Shown: piece after piece, positions 24,920 to 32,914 of the stretch
Layout: each line of letters begins with the position of its first letter
How positions within the stretch are numbered: the first letter of the stretch is position 1
From: Prevotella sp. CAG:755
GTDB taxonomy: Bacteria; Bacteroidota; Bacteroidia; Bacteroidales; Bacteroidaceae
Length of the DNA stretch: 39,733 nucleotides
Assembly (NCBI GenBank): GCA_000431275.1
Contig: HF989215.1
Location: 1-39,733 of the forward strand
Reading direction: 5' to 3'
The notes under the pieces: model-generated
The model's database searches: none
What the model saw: the letters and a program-made list of their open reading frames with translations, nothing else
Told to the model about the DNA's origin: nothing
Position numbers and translations under genes: made by a program

Positions 24920-25960
24920 TTAATGCAAGATGAAGAAAAGTAGTTCGCGCATGACGTCTCCGGCACTCGTGCCTGGATTCCCCACCCCTTTCGTCCGCGC
25001 GTCTGCCCGACGGATTTCATGGACGATCTGCATCACTTTCCGGCCATTATATACACGCATGGCTGGAATGACGTTACGACGTACCTGCCAGTCTGGCACG
25101 CCCAGCCATAGAGCCACGCCACGCTCCGAACGGTCGGGCGCATAATAGGCCAGCATAAGTTGGGAAAAGAATTTGAAGAGGGTGGAAAGCGTCACAGGCA
25201 CAGGATTCGCCTTCGGATTACTGTCAAAATAATTGATAATACGGTTTGCCTTCACGACATCTTTTGCAATGATTGCTTCCAGCAGCTCGAAATTATTGAA
25301 ATCCTTGCTGACTCCGATAAGGGCTTCGACAAGCTCCGGCCGGACAGTCCGTTCGTTTTCGGGCAGTGCGATAACCAGTTTGTCCAGTTCACCCGCCATG
25401 CGGTTCAGGTCTGTTCCGACGTAGTCCGCCATCATCGTGGCGGCTTTCGGATCGATGGCCACGCGTTTCCGGCCGAGATAGTCTCGGATAAAGCCAGGAA
25501 GCTGGCTTTCATAAAGTTTCTTCGATTCGTAGAGTTCTCCCGTTTTCTCGATAAGCGCAGCCAACTTTTTCCGCCGGTCGAGTACTCCGTTTTTGTAGCA
25601 TAGGACGAGGACCGTTGTCGGTTGCGGCTTTTGCAGATAGTAGGCTAACAGGTCGAGGTCCTTGACATTTTGCGCCTCCTTCACGCAGACAACCAGTCTG
25701 TCGGCTCCCATCGGAAAGCTCTTGGCTGCGCTGATAATTTTGTCCGCACCGGCATCAGCGCCGTAAAGCATGATCATGTTAAAATCACGCTGTTCCGGTG
25801 CGACGGCCTGTTCCACCACATAGTCCGCAAGGCGGTCTATGTAGTAACTCTCTGCCCCCATGAAACAGTAGACAGGTTTGAACCGGCCTGCTTGGACGTC
25901 ATGAATGATTCTTTCGTAGTTTTGGCTTCTCGCGCTGTTCGTGGTTCTCGTGCTCGGCAT
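24920..25960 (-). CDS. holA: DNA polymerase III subunit delta
   Basis: 346 residues, the family length. HolA is the clamp-loader subunit that opens the beta clamp. The AAA+-like N-terminal domain begins FKPVYCFMGAESYYIDRLADYVVE (the degenerate nucleotide-binding site of delta), with AKSFPMGADRLVVCVKEAQ next. Later landmarks are YVGTDLNRMAGELDKLVIAL and SKDFNNFELLEAIIAKDVVKAN. It follows the AMP nucleosidase gene by 27 bases, and the transcript ends at a terminator about 50 bases after the stop. Confidence 0.93.
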   Translation of the reverse strand: MPSTRTTNSARSQNYERIIHDVQAGRFKPVYCFMGAESYYIDRLADYVVEQAVAPEQRDFNMIMLYGADAGADKIISAAKSFPMGADRLVVCVKEAQNVKDLDLLAYYLQKPQPTTVLVLCYKNGVLDRRKKLAALIEKTGELYESKKLYESQLPGFIRDYLGRKRVAIDPKAATMMADYVGTDLNRMAGELDKLVIALPENERTVRPELVEALIGVSKDFNNFELLEAIIAKDVVKANRIINYFDSNPKANPVPVTLSTLFKFFSQLMLAYYAPDRSERGVALWLGVPDWQVRRNVIPAMRVYNGRKVMQIVHEIRRADARTKGVGNPGTSAGDVMRELLFFILH

Positions 25961-25987
25961 AGGCTACGCTTTTTCTGGCACAGCTAT

Positions 25988-26764
25988 TTACCAGTCAAAC
26001 TTCAAGTGGCGCACGGTTTTCCGTTCGTCGATAATTAGGCGTAGGGCTTCGATTCCGATTTTCACGTGAGTGGCGGCATAGGTCTGCGTCACCTGCTTGT
26101 CGCTCGCTTCGGTCTTGATGCCTTCGGGCACCATAGGATTGTCAGACACGAGGAGGAGCGCACCGGTCGGTATATGATTATAAAAGCCGCAGGAGAAGAG
26201 CGTAGCCGTCTCCATATCCACGCCCATCGCCCTCGTCGTCCGCAGATAGTCCTTGAAATGCTCGTCATGTTCCCAAAGGCGCCGGTTTGTCGTGTAGACC
26301 GTGCCGGTCCAATAGTCGTGCTGATTGTCACGCAGGGCGGTCGAGACGGCACGTTGCAGCATAAAAGCAGGCAAGGCGGGAATTTCAGGCGGGAAATAGT
26401 CCCGGCTCGTCCCCTCGCCGCGAATACCGGCCAGCGGGAGAATATAGTCGCCAAGCGCTGTTTTCTCCGAGATGCCGCCACATTTCCCTAAAAAGAGGCA
26501 GGCCTTCGGGCCGACAGCACTCAGCAGGTCCATGATGAGCGCGGCGTTCGGGCTGCCGATTCCGAAGTTAATCATCGTCATGCCGTCTGCGGTAACTGCC
26601 CGCATGTTCGCCCCGTAGCCTACGTGTTCCACGCCGCACTGGTCGCAGAACAGGTCGACATAGTTGTTGAAGTTGGTCAGCAGGACATACTGGCTGAACG
26701 CTTCGAGCGGGAGCTTCGTATAACGGACGAGCCAATTCCCGGCTATTTCTTGCTTTGTTCTCAT
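25988..26764 (-). CDS. amn: AMP nucleosidase, short Bacteroidetes form
   Basis: 258 residues. It matches the nucleoside-phosphorylase-fold domain of AMP nucleosidase, which splits AMP into adenine and ribose-5-phosphate, without the N-terminal domain of the long E. coli Amn. Landmarks are MINFGIGSPNAALIMDLL, LFLGKCGGISEK and MGVDMETATLFSCGF, with the MExA-type substrate motif. It is the first gene of the amn-holA pair. The ATG lies about 25 bases after a -7 box. Confidence 0.92.
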   Translation of the reverse strand: MRTKQEIAGNWLVRYTKLPLEAFSQYVLLTNFNNYVDLFCDQCGVEHVGYGANMRAVTADGMTMINFGIGSPNAALIMDLLSAVGPKACLFLGKCGGISEKTALGDYILPLAGIRGEGTSRDYFPPEIPALPAFMLQRAVSTALRDNQHDYWTGTVYTTNRRLWEHDEHFKDYLRTTRAMGVDMETATLFSCGFYNHIPTGALLLVSDNPMVPEGIKTEASDKQVTQTYAATHVKIGIEALRLIIDERKTVRHLKFDW

Positions 26765-26797
26765 AATCTACGTAATTTTGTCCGCTCTGCAAAAGTA
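26749..26797. promoter_or_regulatory. two divergent overlapping promoters (amn and HsdR_N gene)
   Basis: Plus: CTTG (26749-26752), 20 bases, TAATTTTG (26773-26780), leading to the HsdR_N gene. Minus: TACTTTTG (26797 to 26790), leading to amn, without a clear -33 box. The plus -33 element lies inside the amn coding start. Confidence 0.5.
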
Positions 26798-26802
26798 AGA
26801 AA

Positions 26803-27255
26803 ATGATTTCATTGAACTTGCCCGCCTATGCGACAAAAACGATGAACGACGGAGGCCGCACCATGATCTACGACTTCCTGCGCCGCCGCTACGTCGCTCT
26901 GACTCCCGAGGAGTGGGTCCGCCAACACTTCACCCATTTCCTTATCGAGCACAAGCACTATCCCGCCGCCCTGCTGGCCAACGAAGTCACCCTGCGGCTC
27001 GGCACTCAGACACGGCGCTGCGACAGCGTCCTCTACGACCGCAACGGCGGCCGCCCGCGCCTCATCGCCGAATACAAGGCGCCCCACGTAGCCATCACGC
27101 AAGCCGTCTTCAATCAAGTCTCGGCCTACAACCTCGTCCTGCGCGTCGACTACCTCATCGTCAGCAACGGTCTGAACCACTACTGCTGCCGCATGGACTA
27201 CGAGGCGCGACGCCCCATATTCCTGCGCGACATTCCCGACTACCCCGAACTTTGA
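26803..27255 (+). CDS. orphan type I restriction HsdR N-terminal domain protein
   Basis: 150 residues. The PD-(D/E)XK nuclease-like fold of the HSDR_N_2 family is visible: TPEEWVRQHFTHFLIEHKHYP, then RRCDSVLYDRNGGRPRLIAEYKAP, with the Asp and Glu-x-Lys of the active site, then QVSAYNLVLRVDYLIVSNG. No helicase, methylase or specificity subunit is present, so it is not a type I restriction system. This stand-alone form is common in Bacteroidetes; its role is unknown. It is divergent from amn with overlapping promoters and convergent with the next gene, 18 bases apart. Confidence 0.88.
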   Translation: MISLNLPAYATKTMNDGGRTMIYDFLRRRYVALTPEEWVRQHFTHFLIEHKHYPAALLANEVTLRLGTQTRRCDSVLYDRNGGRPRLIAEYKAPHVAITQAVFNQVSAYNLVLRVDYLIVSNGLNHYCCRMDYEARRPIFLRDIPDYPEL

Positions 27256-27273
27256 CCCCCGTCAGAGACGACG

Positions 27274-27657
27274 TCAGCGGAAAGTCAGCAAACGATTGTA
27301 AAGGAAGTTCAATCCCGTATAGACACACATGGCCAGCAGTTGGGCCACATACTCGCCCACCCCGACCGTGAGCAGCCCCCGCAAGACGCACCACTGCACA
27401 CCGTAGCACAAGGCAAAGCCGAGCACGAAAACCGCGGCCTGACGCAGGGCGCAGCCATCACCGGCATGGAACACCCAACGGCGGTTCCACAAAAAGCTGT
27501 TCACCACCCCGGCCACGTAGCCGCACAGGTTGGCGCCATCAATGCCTACGCCCAAGGCACGAAGCACGACGTAGACCACGTACGTCACGGCGGTGTTCAT
27601 CACGCCGACTACAACAAATTTCGCGAGGCGCACGACCTCTTTCCGTTTCTTCACCAT
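27274..27657 (-). CDS. GtrA-family membrane protein
   Basis: 127 residues with four membrane segments, the GtrA pattern: FVVVGVMNTAVTYVVYVVL, LCGYVAGVVNSFLWNRRWVF, AVFVLGFALCYGVQWCVL and LLAMCVYTGLNFLYNRLLTF. GtrA proteins assist transfer or flipping of lipid-linked sugars for surface glycans. The NSFLWNRRWVF and NFLYNRLLTF motifs are diagnostic. A -7 box TACCTTTG (27707 to 27700) lies 42 bases before the ATG. Confidence 0.92.
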   Translation of the reverse strand: MVKKRKEVVRLAKFVVVGVMNTAVTYVVYVVLRALGVGIDGANLCGYVAGVVNSFLWNRRWVFHAGDGCALRQAAVFVLGFALCYGVQWCVLRGLLTVGVGEYVAQLLAMCVYTGLNFLYNRLLTFR

Positions 27658-27699
27658 TGCTTATTCACACGGAAGCAGCGCCACGCCGCCATCCGGCTG

Positions 27700-27707
27700 C
27701 AAAGGTA
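27700..27707 (-). promoter_or_regulatory. -7 box of the gtrA-family gene
   Basis: TACCTTTG on the minus strand. No convincing -33 match 20 bases upstream. Confidence 0.45.
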
Positions 27708-27903
27708 GGCAATTCGCCGGCCGCGGCCGTCACCGTCCGGCGAAAAATCCGGCAATCGCCCGCCAGTGGCCCTTCTGACGCTTCAATGCGAGACCCGGCA
27801 GCCGGGACTGCGAAACGCCCCGTCCATCGTCATACACAGAAAAGCCACGGCATCAGACCGACGCCCCGCCGGCCGCGACAGAGCGGGCGCCCATTTTCCC
27901 GGC

Positions 27904-27987
27904 CAGCCGTCCCGCCGTTTCTGTCAGCCATCCAGAAATACCTGCCAGCCATCCCGTAAATCCTGTCAGCCGTCTCCCGTCGATGCC
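27904..27987 (+). repeat. 21-base-period tandem array, four units
   Basis: Units at 27904-27924, 27925-27945, 27946-27966 and 27967-27987. Each starts CAGCC(G/A)TC and the first three end CTGT or CTGC. The fourth unit is also the edge of the composite element that continues to 28254. Confidence 0.85.
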
Positions 27988-28254
27988 CGCAGGGGGTTCA
28001 TTTATAGAAACCCACTGCCGTCGTGGCAAGAAGCGGCCGCAGCATTCCGCGTGGTGCGGGTGAGTGTAGCAGGCGGTTTTCCGGGCGTCACAAGTGGCGC
28101 CCCTACGTTTTTCAGGTGACGGCGTTCCGCCAATCGTAGGGGCGACATTCATGTCGCCCGGCTGACAGACGGAATTATGCGGGAACACGGTGGGTGCGGA
28201 TGGCGGGTCGGACGTACCGATCCGTCGGCGGGCGTCACAAGTGGCGCCCCTATG
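27950..28254 (-). repeat. inverted copy of the composite repeat at 5581-6035
   Basis: Read on minus, the 147-base unit starts at 28254 and again at 28107, exactly 147 bases apart. Then comes the same flank (similar to about 5900-6020) and the 21-base-type tail. The first unit junction has a T-to-G-type change (CCCCTATG instead of CCCCTACG). Confidence 0.85.
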
Positions 28255-28259
28255 TTTCT

Positions 28260-28345
28260 TGGCGCCAAGACAAGCGGCACTCGGGCAAGCACCGCGAAAA
28301 TCCTTCGGCTTTTCGCGTGCTTTCCGCTCGTTTGCACTATCTTTG
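28260..28345 (+). promoter_or_regulatory. repeated promoter block upstream of the GH20 gene
   Basis: CGCGAAAA (28294-28301) and TTTTCGCG (28310-28317) form a hairpin. CCGCTCGTTTGCACTATCTTTG ends the block, with the -7 box TATCTTTG at 28338-28345. Very similar blocks precede the GT39 gene (ending 35680) and ftsB (32088-32245, minus). Confidence 0.75.
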
Positions 28346-28373
28346 CTCTCTCGATCACTTAAAACTGATGCTT

Positions 28374-30431
28374 ATGAATCGAATTTTTCTCATGCTTCTC
28401 TTTTGTTTGGGCAGTGCGATGGGCGTCACCGCCGACGACTTACCCCTCATCCCCGAACCGAAGCGCGTGGTCGCTTCGGCAGGCGCGCCGCTGCGTATGC
28501 CGTCCGAAGTGAGTGTGGCTGGGGCGCTCCCGGCCGACACGCTCGACGCACTGCGTCCCATGGCGACCGAACTGGGAATGCGGCTGTCCGGCGAGGCGGA
28601 CACGGCGCGTGCCACGTGCGTCATCCTTCCTGCCACAGCGGCAGACAGCATCCCCCCGTCGGGCTACCGCCTGCGGGTGACGCCGCAGGGCGTCCGCATA
28701 GCGGCCCATACGGTCGAGGGCTGGCGCTACGGGCTGGCCACACTCTGGCAGTTGGCCGTTTGCGGCGACGTACGTCCCGTCGATATCCTCGACTACCCCG
28801 GACTGGAATGGCGCGGCGTCATGCTCGACGTCTCCCGCCACTTCGTATCCATGGACTTCCTCCGCAAACAGGTTGACGTGCTTGCGCGCTACAAGGTCAA
28901 CCGCTTCCACCTCCATCTGACTGACGCGGCTGGCTGGCGTATCGAAATCAAACGCTACCCCCGCCTCACGCAGTTTGCGGCCTGGCGCCCGAACCGCTTG
29001 TGGAAAGACTGGTGGAACAAAGGGCGACTCTATTCAGAGGAAGGGAGCGACAGCGCCTACGGGGGCTACTACACGCAAGAGGAGCTGCGCGCCCTCGTGC
29101 GCTATGCCGCCGACCGGGGTGTCACCATCGTTCCCGAAATCGAGATGCCCGGCCACTCCGAAGAGGTACTGACCGCCTACCCCGCCCTCTCATGCACCCA
29201 CGAGCCCTACAAGCAGGCAGACTTCTGCGCGGGCAACGACTCGACGTTCGCCTTCCTCGAAGGGGTTCTCACGGAGGTGATGGACATTTTCCCATCGCCC
29301 TACATCCACATCGGCGGCGACGAGGCCGCCAAAGCGTCGTGGCCTTCATGTCCGCGCTGCCAGGCCAGAATGGCACACGAAGGGCTTCACGACGTCGAGG
29401 AGCTGCAAGGCTACTTCGTGCGCCGCATCGGTGCATTCCTGCGGGCCCATGGGCGCCATTTGCTCGGCTGGGACGAGATTCTGAGCGATTCGCTGCCGGC
29501 CGACGCCGCCGTGATGGTCTGGCGCGATACGGCGTGGGTCGACGACGCTGTGGCTCAGGGCAAGCGCGTCGTCCTCTCGCCCGGCGCGTTCTTCTACCTC
29601 GATGCCTATCAGGACGCACCCTTCACGCAGCCAGAAGCCAACGGCGGCTACCGGCCGCTCGACCAAGTCTACAACTTCGACGCCGAGCCCATGTTCGCCA
29701 GCTGTCCGGAGATGCTGATGGGCATCCAGGGAAACCTCTGGTGCGAATGGATCCCGACAGAGGCTGACGTCGAACGGATGCTCTATCCGCGCGCCCTTGC
29801 CGTGGCCGAACAGGCTTGGACAACCGAACCGGCCCGCTACACCAGCCGCACTACCCCACGCAAGGACTACGCCGCTTTCCGCCGCCGGGCGCTTGTCCAG
29901 AACGAACGGCTGCGGGCCGCGGGCGTGCAGGCCTTCGACCTGAAGACTGAGGTAGGCCACCGGCCGGAAGTGTCGCAGCCCGTCGACCACCTGGCCAAGG
30001 GCTGCGCTGTCACATACAACGCCCCGTTCAGCCCCTATTACCCGGCCGCCCGCGAGGCCACACTGACCGACGGCCTGCGCGGCGACTGGTCGTACAGCGA
30101 CGGCCGTTGGCAGGGTTTCATCGCCGGACCGCGCCTCGACGTAACGGTCGACCTCGGCAGCGTCAAGGACATCAGCAGCGTCAAAGCCGACTTCTTCGAT
30201 GCGCCTGGTGCCGAAATTTTCTGGCCTTCGGAGGTTCGTGTCTCCGTGTCGGCCGACGGACAGGTGTTCACGCCACTCGGCACGGCTGCGGCCAGCGCCG
30301 ACAGCATCGAACGCTCACCCATCCGCACGTGGGGCTGGACCGGCCGTGCCCAAGGCCGCTACGTGAGGGTCCAGGCACCTGCCGGCGAAAAGAAAGGCTG
30401 GATTTTCACTGACGAAATCGTCGTCCGCTGA
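28374..30431 (+). CDS. beta-N-acetylhexosaminidase, GH20 with C-terminal F5/8C-like domain
   Basis: 685 residues. A signal peptide (MNRIFLMLLFCLGSAMGVTA) is followed by the GH20 N-terminal domain (LPLIPEPKRVV), then the catalytic barrel: GVMLDVSRHFVSMDFL, NRFHLHLTDAAGWRIEIK, EIEMPGHSEE and HIGGDEAAKASW with the Asp316-Glu317 catalytic pair. LLGWDEIL and NLWCEWI follow. The last 120 residues resemble a discoidin/F5/8C carbohydrate-binding domain. It releases terminal GlcNAc or GalNAc from glycans in the periplasm or at the surface, for nutrition or glycan turnover. ATG 28368 two codons earlier is an equally possible start. It ends at a bidirectional terminator. Confidence 0.94.
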   Translation: MNRIFLMLLFCLGSAMGVTADDLPLIPEPKRVVASAGAPLRMPSEVSVAGALPADTLDALRPMATELGMRLSGEADTARATCVILPATAADSIPPSGYRLRVTPQGVRIAAHTVEGWRYGLATLWQLAVCGDVRPVDILDYPGLEWRGVMLDVSRHFVSMDFLRKQVDVLARYKVNRFHLHLTDAAGWRIEIKRYPRLTQFAAWRPNRLWKDWWNKGRLYSEEGSDSAYGGYYTQEELRALVRYAADRGVTIVPEIEMPGHSEEVLTAYPALSCTHEPYKQADFCAGNDSTFAFLEGVLTEVMDIFPSPYIHIGGDEAAKASWPSCPRCQARMAHEGLHDVEELQGYFVRRIGAFLRAHGRHLLGWDEILSDSLPADAAVMVWRDTAWVDDAVAQGKRVVLSPGAFFYLDAYQDAPFTQPEANGGYRPLDQVYNFDAEPMFASCPEMLMGIQGNLWCEWIPTEADVERMLYPRALAVAEQAWTTEPARYTSRTTPRKDYAAFRRRALVQNERLRAAGVQAFDLKTEVGHRPEVSQPVDHLAKGCAVTYNAPFSPYYPAAREATLTDGLRGDWSYSDGRWQGFIAGPRLDVTVDLGSVKDISSVKADFFDAPGAEIFWPSEVRVSVSADGQVFTPLGTAAASADSIERSPIRTWGWTGRAQGRYVRVQAPAGEKKGWIFTDEIVVR

Positions 30432-30459
30432 CGGTTACCGCCCTTTCGGACATAAAGAA

Positions 30460-30489
30460 AACCCCTTGAAGCTCCGGCTTCAAGGGGTT
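30460..30489. terminator. bidirectional terminator between convergent genes
   Basis: AACCCCTTGAAGC pairs with GCTTCAAGGGGTT (13 base pairs, 3-base loop). T-rich on both exits (ACGTTTT on plus, TTTCTTT on minus). Its right arm covers the last codons of the lipoprotein gene. Confidence 0.85.
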
Positions 30490-31181
30490 ACGTTTTGCAG
30501 CCGCTGCATGTTCAGTTTCGCAGTGCTGATGTAACTTTTCACAAAAGGATGGTTCTTGAACTTGGAGGGCGCCTTCTTCATGATGGCTCGGATTTGGTCC
30601 GTGATGACAGGGTAACGGTATTGATTACAAATAAGCATGAAAACACCGGGGCCGAGCACGTTGTTATAGTTGTCCTTGATAAATTTCGTTTCGAGCGCCT
30701 CGATTTCGTCCGAAAGCGCCTCGGCACGCGGCCTCAGTACGGCAGCGATGGCGTCCGGGTGCATTCCCTCCATCATCATGCGCATCTCTTGATACGAAAG
30801 CTCCATGTATTCGTTGTCGAGCCGCTCCTTTTGCCTCAGAAAGTGATAGAGACGGTCATTGAGCGGCCCCCCGCTGACGTGTTGCCCCAAATTGTCGACA
30901 CGGATGGAGAGGTTGCCATTCTCAATGACGAGGGGCATAAGACTCTCGTTGTCCATGCAGATTTCAGCCATTACGATGGAATCGACCATTCCCATGAAGC
31001 TGAATTTCCCGTGTATCACCTCGCACGAGTCGATCCGGCTCATGTCGCTCCCGCTCACCACCTGCAAGTACAGCATCCGTCCGTCGAACGAATTGACCGA
31101 CGAGTTGCCGGCTATGTTATACTGCTCTGCGCACGAGGCCAGCGACAGCAATGATGCTAAGAAACATAGAATTCTTGTCAT
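30480..31181 (-). CDS. DUF4369 lipoprotein
   Basis: 233 residues. The signal peptide MTRILCFLASLLSLASC ends in a lipobox (LASC, Cys17), so the protein is lipid-anchored in the envelope. YNIAGNSSVNSFDGRMLYLQV and RIDSCEVIHGKFSFMGMVDS are the DUF4369 domain, which often precedes thioredoxin-like domains in Bacteroidetes; here no thioredoxin domain follows. The rest is helical (YQEMRMMMEGMHPD, EALETKFIKDNYNN). ATG 31181 is chosen over an upstream start because of the signal peptide and the -7 box TATATTTG at 31215 to 31208. Function unknown. Confidence 0.85.
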   Translation of the reverse strand: MTRILCFLASLLSLASCAEQYNIAGNSSVNSFDGRMLYLQVVSGSDMSRIDSCEVIHGKFSFMGMVDSIVMAEICMDNESLMPLVIENGNLSIRVDNLGQHVSGGPLNDRLYHFLRQKERLDNEYMELSYQEMRMMMEGMHPDAIAAVLRPRAEALSDEIEALETKFIKDNYNNVLGPGVFMLICNQYRYPVITDQIRAIMKKAPSKFKNHPFVKSYISTAKLNMQRLQNVTP

Positions 31182-31302
31182 GTGCTCACGTCTCGTTTTC
31201 GGTAGCGCAAATATACTACGTAATTGCGAAAGGAGGCACGGACGCAGTGCGGAGAAAAACGGGAAATAGATTTTTTTGTGATTTCGCAGGGACAAGTGTA
31301 AA

Positions 31303-31341
31303 AAAAACGGCGCCTAATTTCACAATTCAAGCGCCGTTTTT
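31303..31341. terminator. bidirectional terminator after the ftsB unit
   Basis: AAAAACGGCGC pairs perfectly with GCGCCGTTTTT (17-base loop), with A and T runs on either side. Confidence 0.85.
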
Positions 31342-31365
31342 CACAATTTGGGGGATGTGCCTGTG

Positions 31366-31749
31366 TCAATGGCGTTCCGAATCGCGTTGCAGTTCGGAAG
31401 CGATGCGGAACGAAGTGTAGACTTGGTAGATCGCCGCGATGGTGAGCAGCACAATCCAAGTGTCGCCGCGCAGCGGGCCGACACGCAACACGTTCATGAA
31501 CATCAGCGGAGCCACAAGGAGCAGCAACACCGCGCTGAACAGCTGCTGGCGGCGCAGCCGGCGCAAGACGAGATTGCGCCCGTCGTAGCGCGAGAGCATC
31601 TGCATACTGGCGAAGCACACAGCGCCTACGCTGTACACATAGGGCGATATGGGCGTCAGGGCGGGGATAGAGTAAATGAACGCGCCCGCCGCGAGGAGTA
31701 AACCGCCTACGCCATAAATCAAGTCTTTCAGTTTACCGGGCTGTTTCAT
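31366..31749 (-). CDS. small integral membrane protein, second gene of the ftsB unit
   Basis: 127 residues with about four membrane segments: LIYGVGGLLLAAGAFIYSI, PYVYSVGAVCFASMQMLS, LFSAVLLLLVAPLMFMNVL and WIVLLTIAAIYQVYTSFRI. A basic loop (RYDGRNLVLRRLRRQQ) joins segments two and three. Not assigned to a named family. Its start overlaps the ftsB end by 17 bases, so the two are co-translated and it may act in the division or envelope context. Confidence 0.8.
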   Translation of the reverse strand: MKQPGKLKDLIYGVGGLLLAAGAFIYSIPALTPISPYVYSVGAVCFASMQMLSRYDGRNLVLRRLRRQQLFSAVLLLLVAPLMFMNVLRVGPLRGDTWIVLLTIAAIYQVYTSFRIASELQRDSERH

Positions 31750-32056
31750 CGTTCGTCTGGTTTTCTCGGATGACGAAAACGTCCTCGTCGGCCGTCTTCA
31801 TGAAATACTTCTCACGGGCAATCTTCTTGATGGCGTCGGGATTGTTCTGCAACTCGCGCAGACGGCGCGTGTCCTCGGCGTACATGCGCTGATAGCGGCT
31901 GATGTCGGCTTTCAGTTCACTGATGCGCTCTTTGTGCAGACGGCGATTCCAAAAGCTGTTGGGGTCAAGAAAACCGACGACAGCCACGAAGATGGCAATG
32001 GCCCAGAAATACTTATGACGCCAGCCGTAGCGCAAGAATCGGGTAAACTTACTCAT
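31733..32056 (-). CDS. ftsB: septum formation initiator FtsB/DivIC family
   Basis: 107 residues with the standard FtsB layout: short cytoplasmic basic N-terminus, one membrane segment (YFWAIAIFVAVVGFL), a coiled coil (HKERISELKADISRYQRMYAEDTRRLRELQ) and the conserved IKKIAREKYFMKTADEDVFVI. The protein bridges FtsL and FtsQ in the divisome. It is preceded by a tandem pair of the repeated promoter block. Confidence 0.9.
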   Translation of the reverse strand: MSKFTRFLRYGWRHKYFWAIAIFVAVVGFLDPNSFWNRRLHKERISELKADISRYQRMYAEDTRRLRELQNNPDAIKKIAREKYFMKTADEDVFVIRENQTNDETAR

Positions 32057-32087
32057 GGTTCATGCAGGGATTGTGTTGTTTTGTCGG

Positions 32088-32245
32088 CAAAGGTAGTGCA
32101 AACGAGCGGAATGGAGGGAGAAAAGCCAAAGGATTTTCGCGTCTCCATGACCGAGTGCAGCCTTACCTTCTGTAAAGGTAGTGCAAACGAGCGGAATGAG
32201 ACACGAAAAGACAAAGGATTTTCGCGGCCCCATGACCGGATGCGG
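32088..32245 (-). promoter_or_regulatory. tandem pair of repeated promoter blocks upstream of ftsB
   Basis: Two copies read on minus: the proximal ends CCGCTCGTTTGCACTACCTTTG (-7 box 32095 to 32088); the distal has the same text but TACCTTTA (32180 to 32173), 85 bases upstream. Both contain CGCGAAAATCCTTTG then CTTTTC. The distal -7 box lost its final G and is probably weak or dead. Confidence 0.75.
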
Positions 32246-32296
32246 CCCACATTCCACGGAAACATTGGGAACAGACCGGACGGGGAGTTCTTCTGC

Positions 32297-32410
32297 CAGC
32301 CGTCACGTGGTTTCTGCCAGTCGTCTGGAAAATCCTGTCAGTCATCCCGCGATTTCTGTCAGCGCAACCGTATTTTCCGTCAGCAGACCGGATTCCGGCA
32401 GTCGCCTCGG
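32297..32410 (+). repeat. 21-base-period tandem array, five to six units
   Basis: Units start with CAG at 32297, 32318, 32339, 32360 and 32381 (exactly 21 apart), then at 32399 after a shortened unit. Unit ends are TTTCTGC, ATCCTGT, TTTCTGT and TTCCGT. It is the longest array of this family in the window and lies between queF's 3' end and the ftsB promoter blocks. Confidence 0.85.
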
Positions 32411-32428
32411 CCACCGCACGGAGGAGGC

Positions 32429-32893
32429 TCAGGCCATGTCGTGACGCATCATGCGGAATTCCGCCAACTGCTCATACTTCGTACCCGGACGGCCGTAGTT
32501 GGCATAGGGATATATGCTGATGCCGCCGCGTGGTGTGAAAAGACCGGTCACTTCTATGTAGCGCGGTTCCATCAGGCGCACCAGGTCTTTCAGGATAACG
32601 TTCACGCAATCCTCATGGAAGCCGCCGTGGTTGCGGAAGCTGAACAGGTAGAGTTTGAGGCTCTTGCTCTCGACCATGCGGCAGTCCGGGATGTACGAAA
32701 TCCGGATTTCGGCAAAATCGGGCTGGCCCGTGATGGGGCAGAGGCTCGTGAACTCAGGACAGTTAAAGCGCACCCAATAGTCGTGGCCTGGGTGCTTGTT
32801 CTCAAACGTCTCGAGCACGTCGGGGGCGTAGTCCGTAGGATATTGGGTGGTGCGCCCGAGGGCGCGCAGGTTTTCATCTGTACGGTTGTCCAT
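32429..32893 (-). CDS. queF: NADPH-dependent 7-cyano-7-deazaguanine reductase
   Basis: 154 residues, the short unimodular QueF. It reduces preQ0 to preQ1 with two NADPH. The active-site Cys52 lies in [16 protein letters not shown] with Asp59; [24 protein letters not shown] is the substrate-binding and QueF signature. Last gene of the cluster transporter-queC-EFR1-queF on the minus strand. Confidence 0.96.
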   Translation of the reverse strand: MDNRTDENLRALGRTTQYPTDYAPDVLETFENKHPGHDYWVRFNCPEFTSLCPITGQPDFAEIRISYIPDCRMVESKSLKLYLFSFRNHGGFHEDCVNVILKDLVRLMEPRYIEVTGLFTPRGGISIYPYANYGRPGTKYEQLAEFRMMRHDMA

Positions 32894-32914
32894 AGCGAGG
32901 GAAATGGATAGAGG

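Noticed and set aside
32297..32410. Possible CRISPR array
   Set aside because: Units are contiguous 21-mers that all drift; there is no invariant repeat alternating with unique spacers of similar length, and no cas genes nearby.
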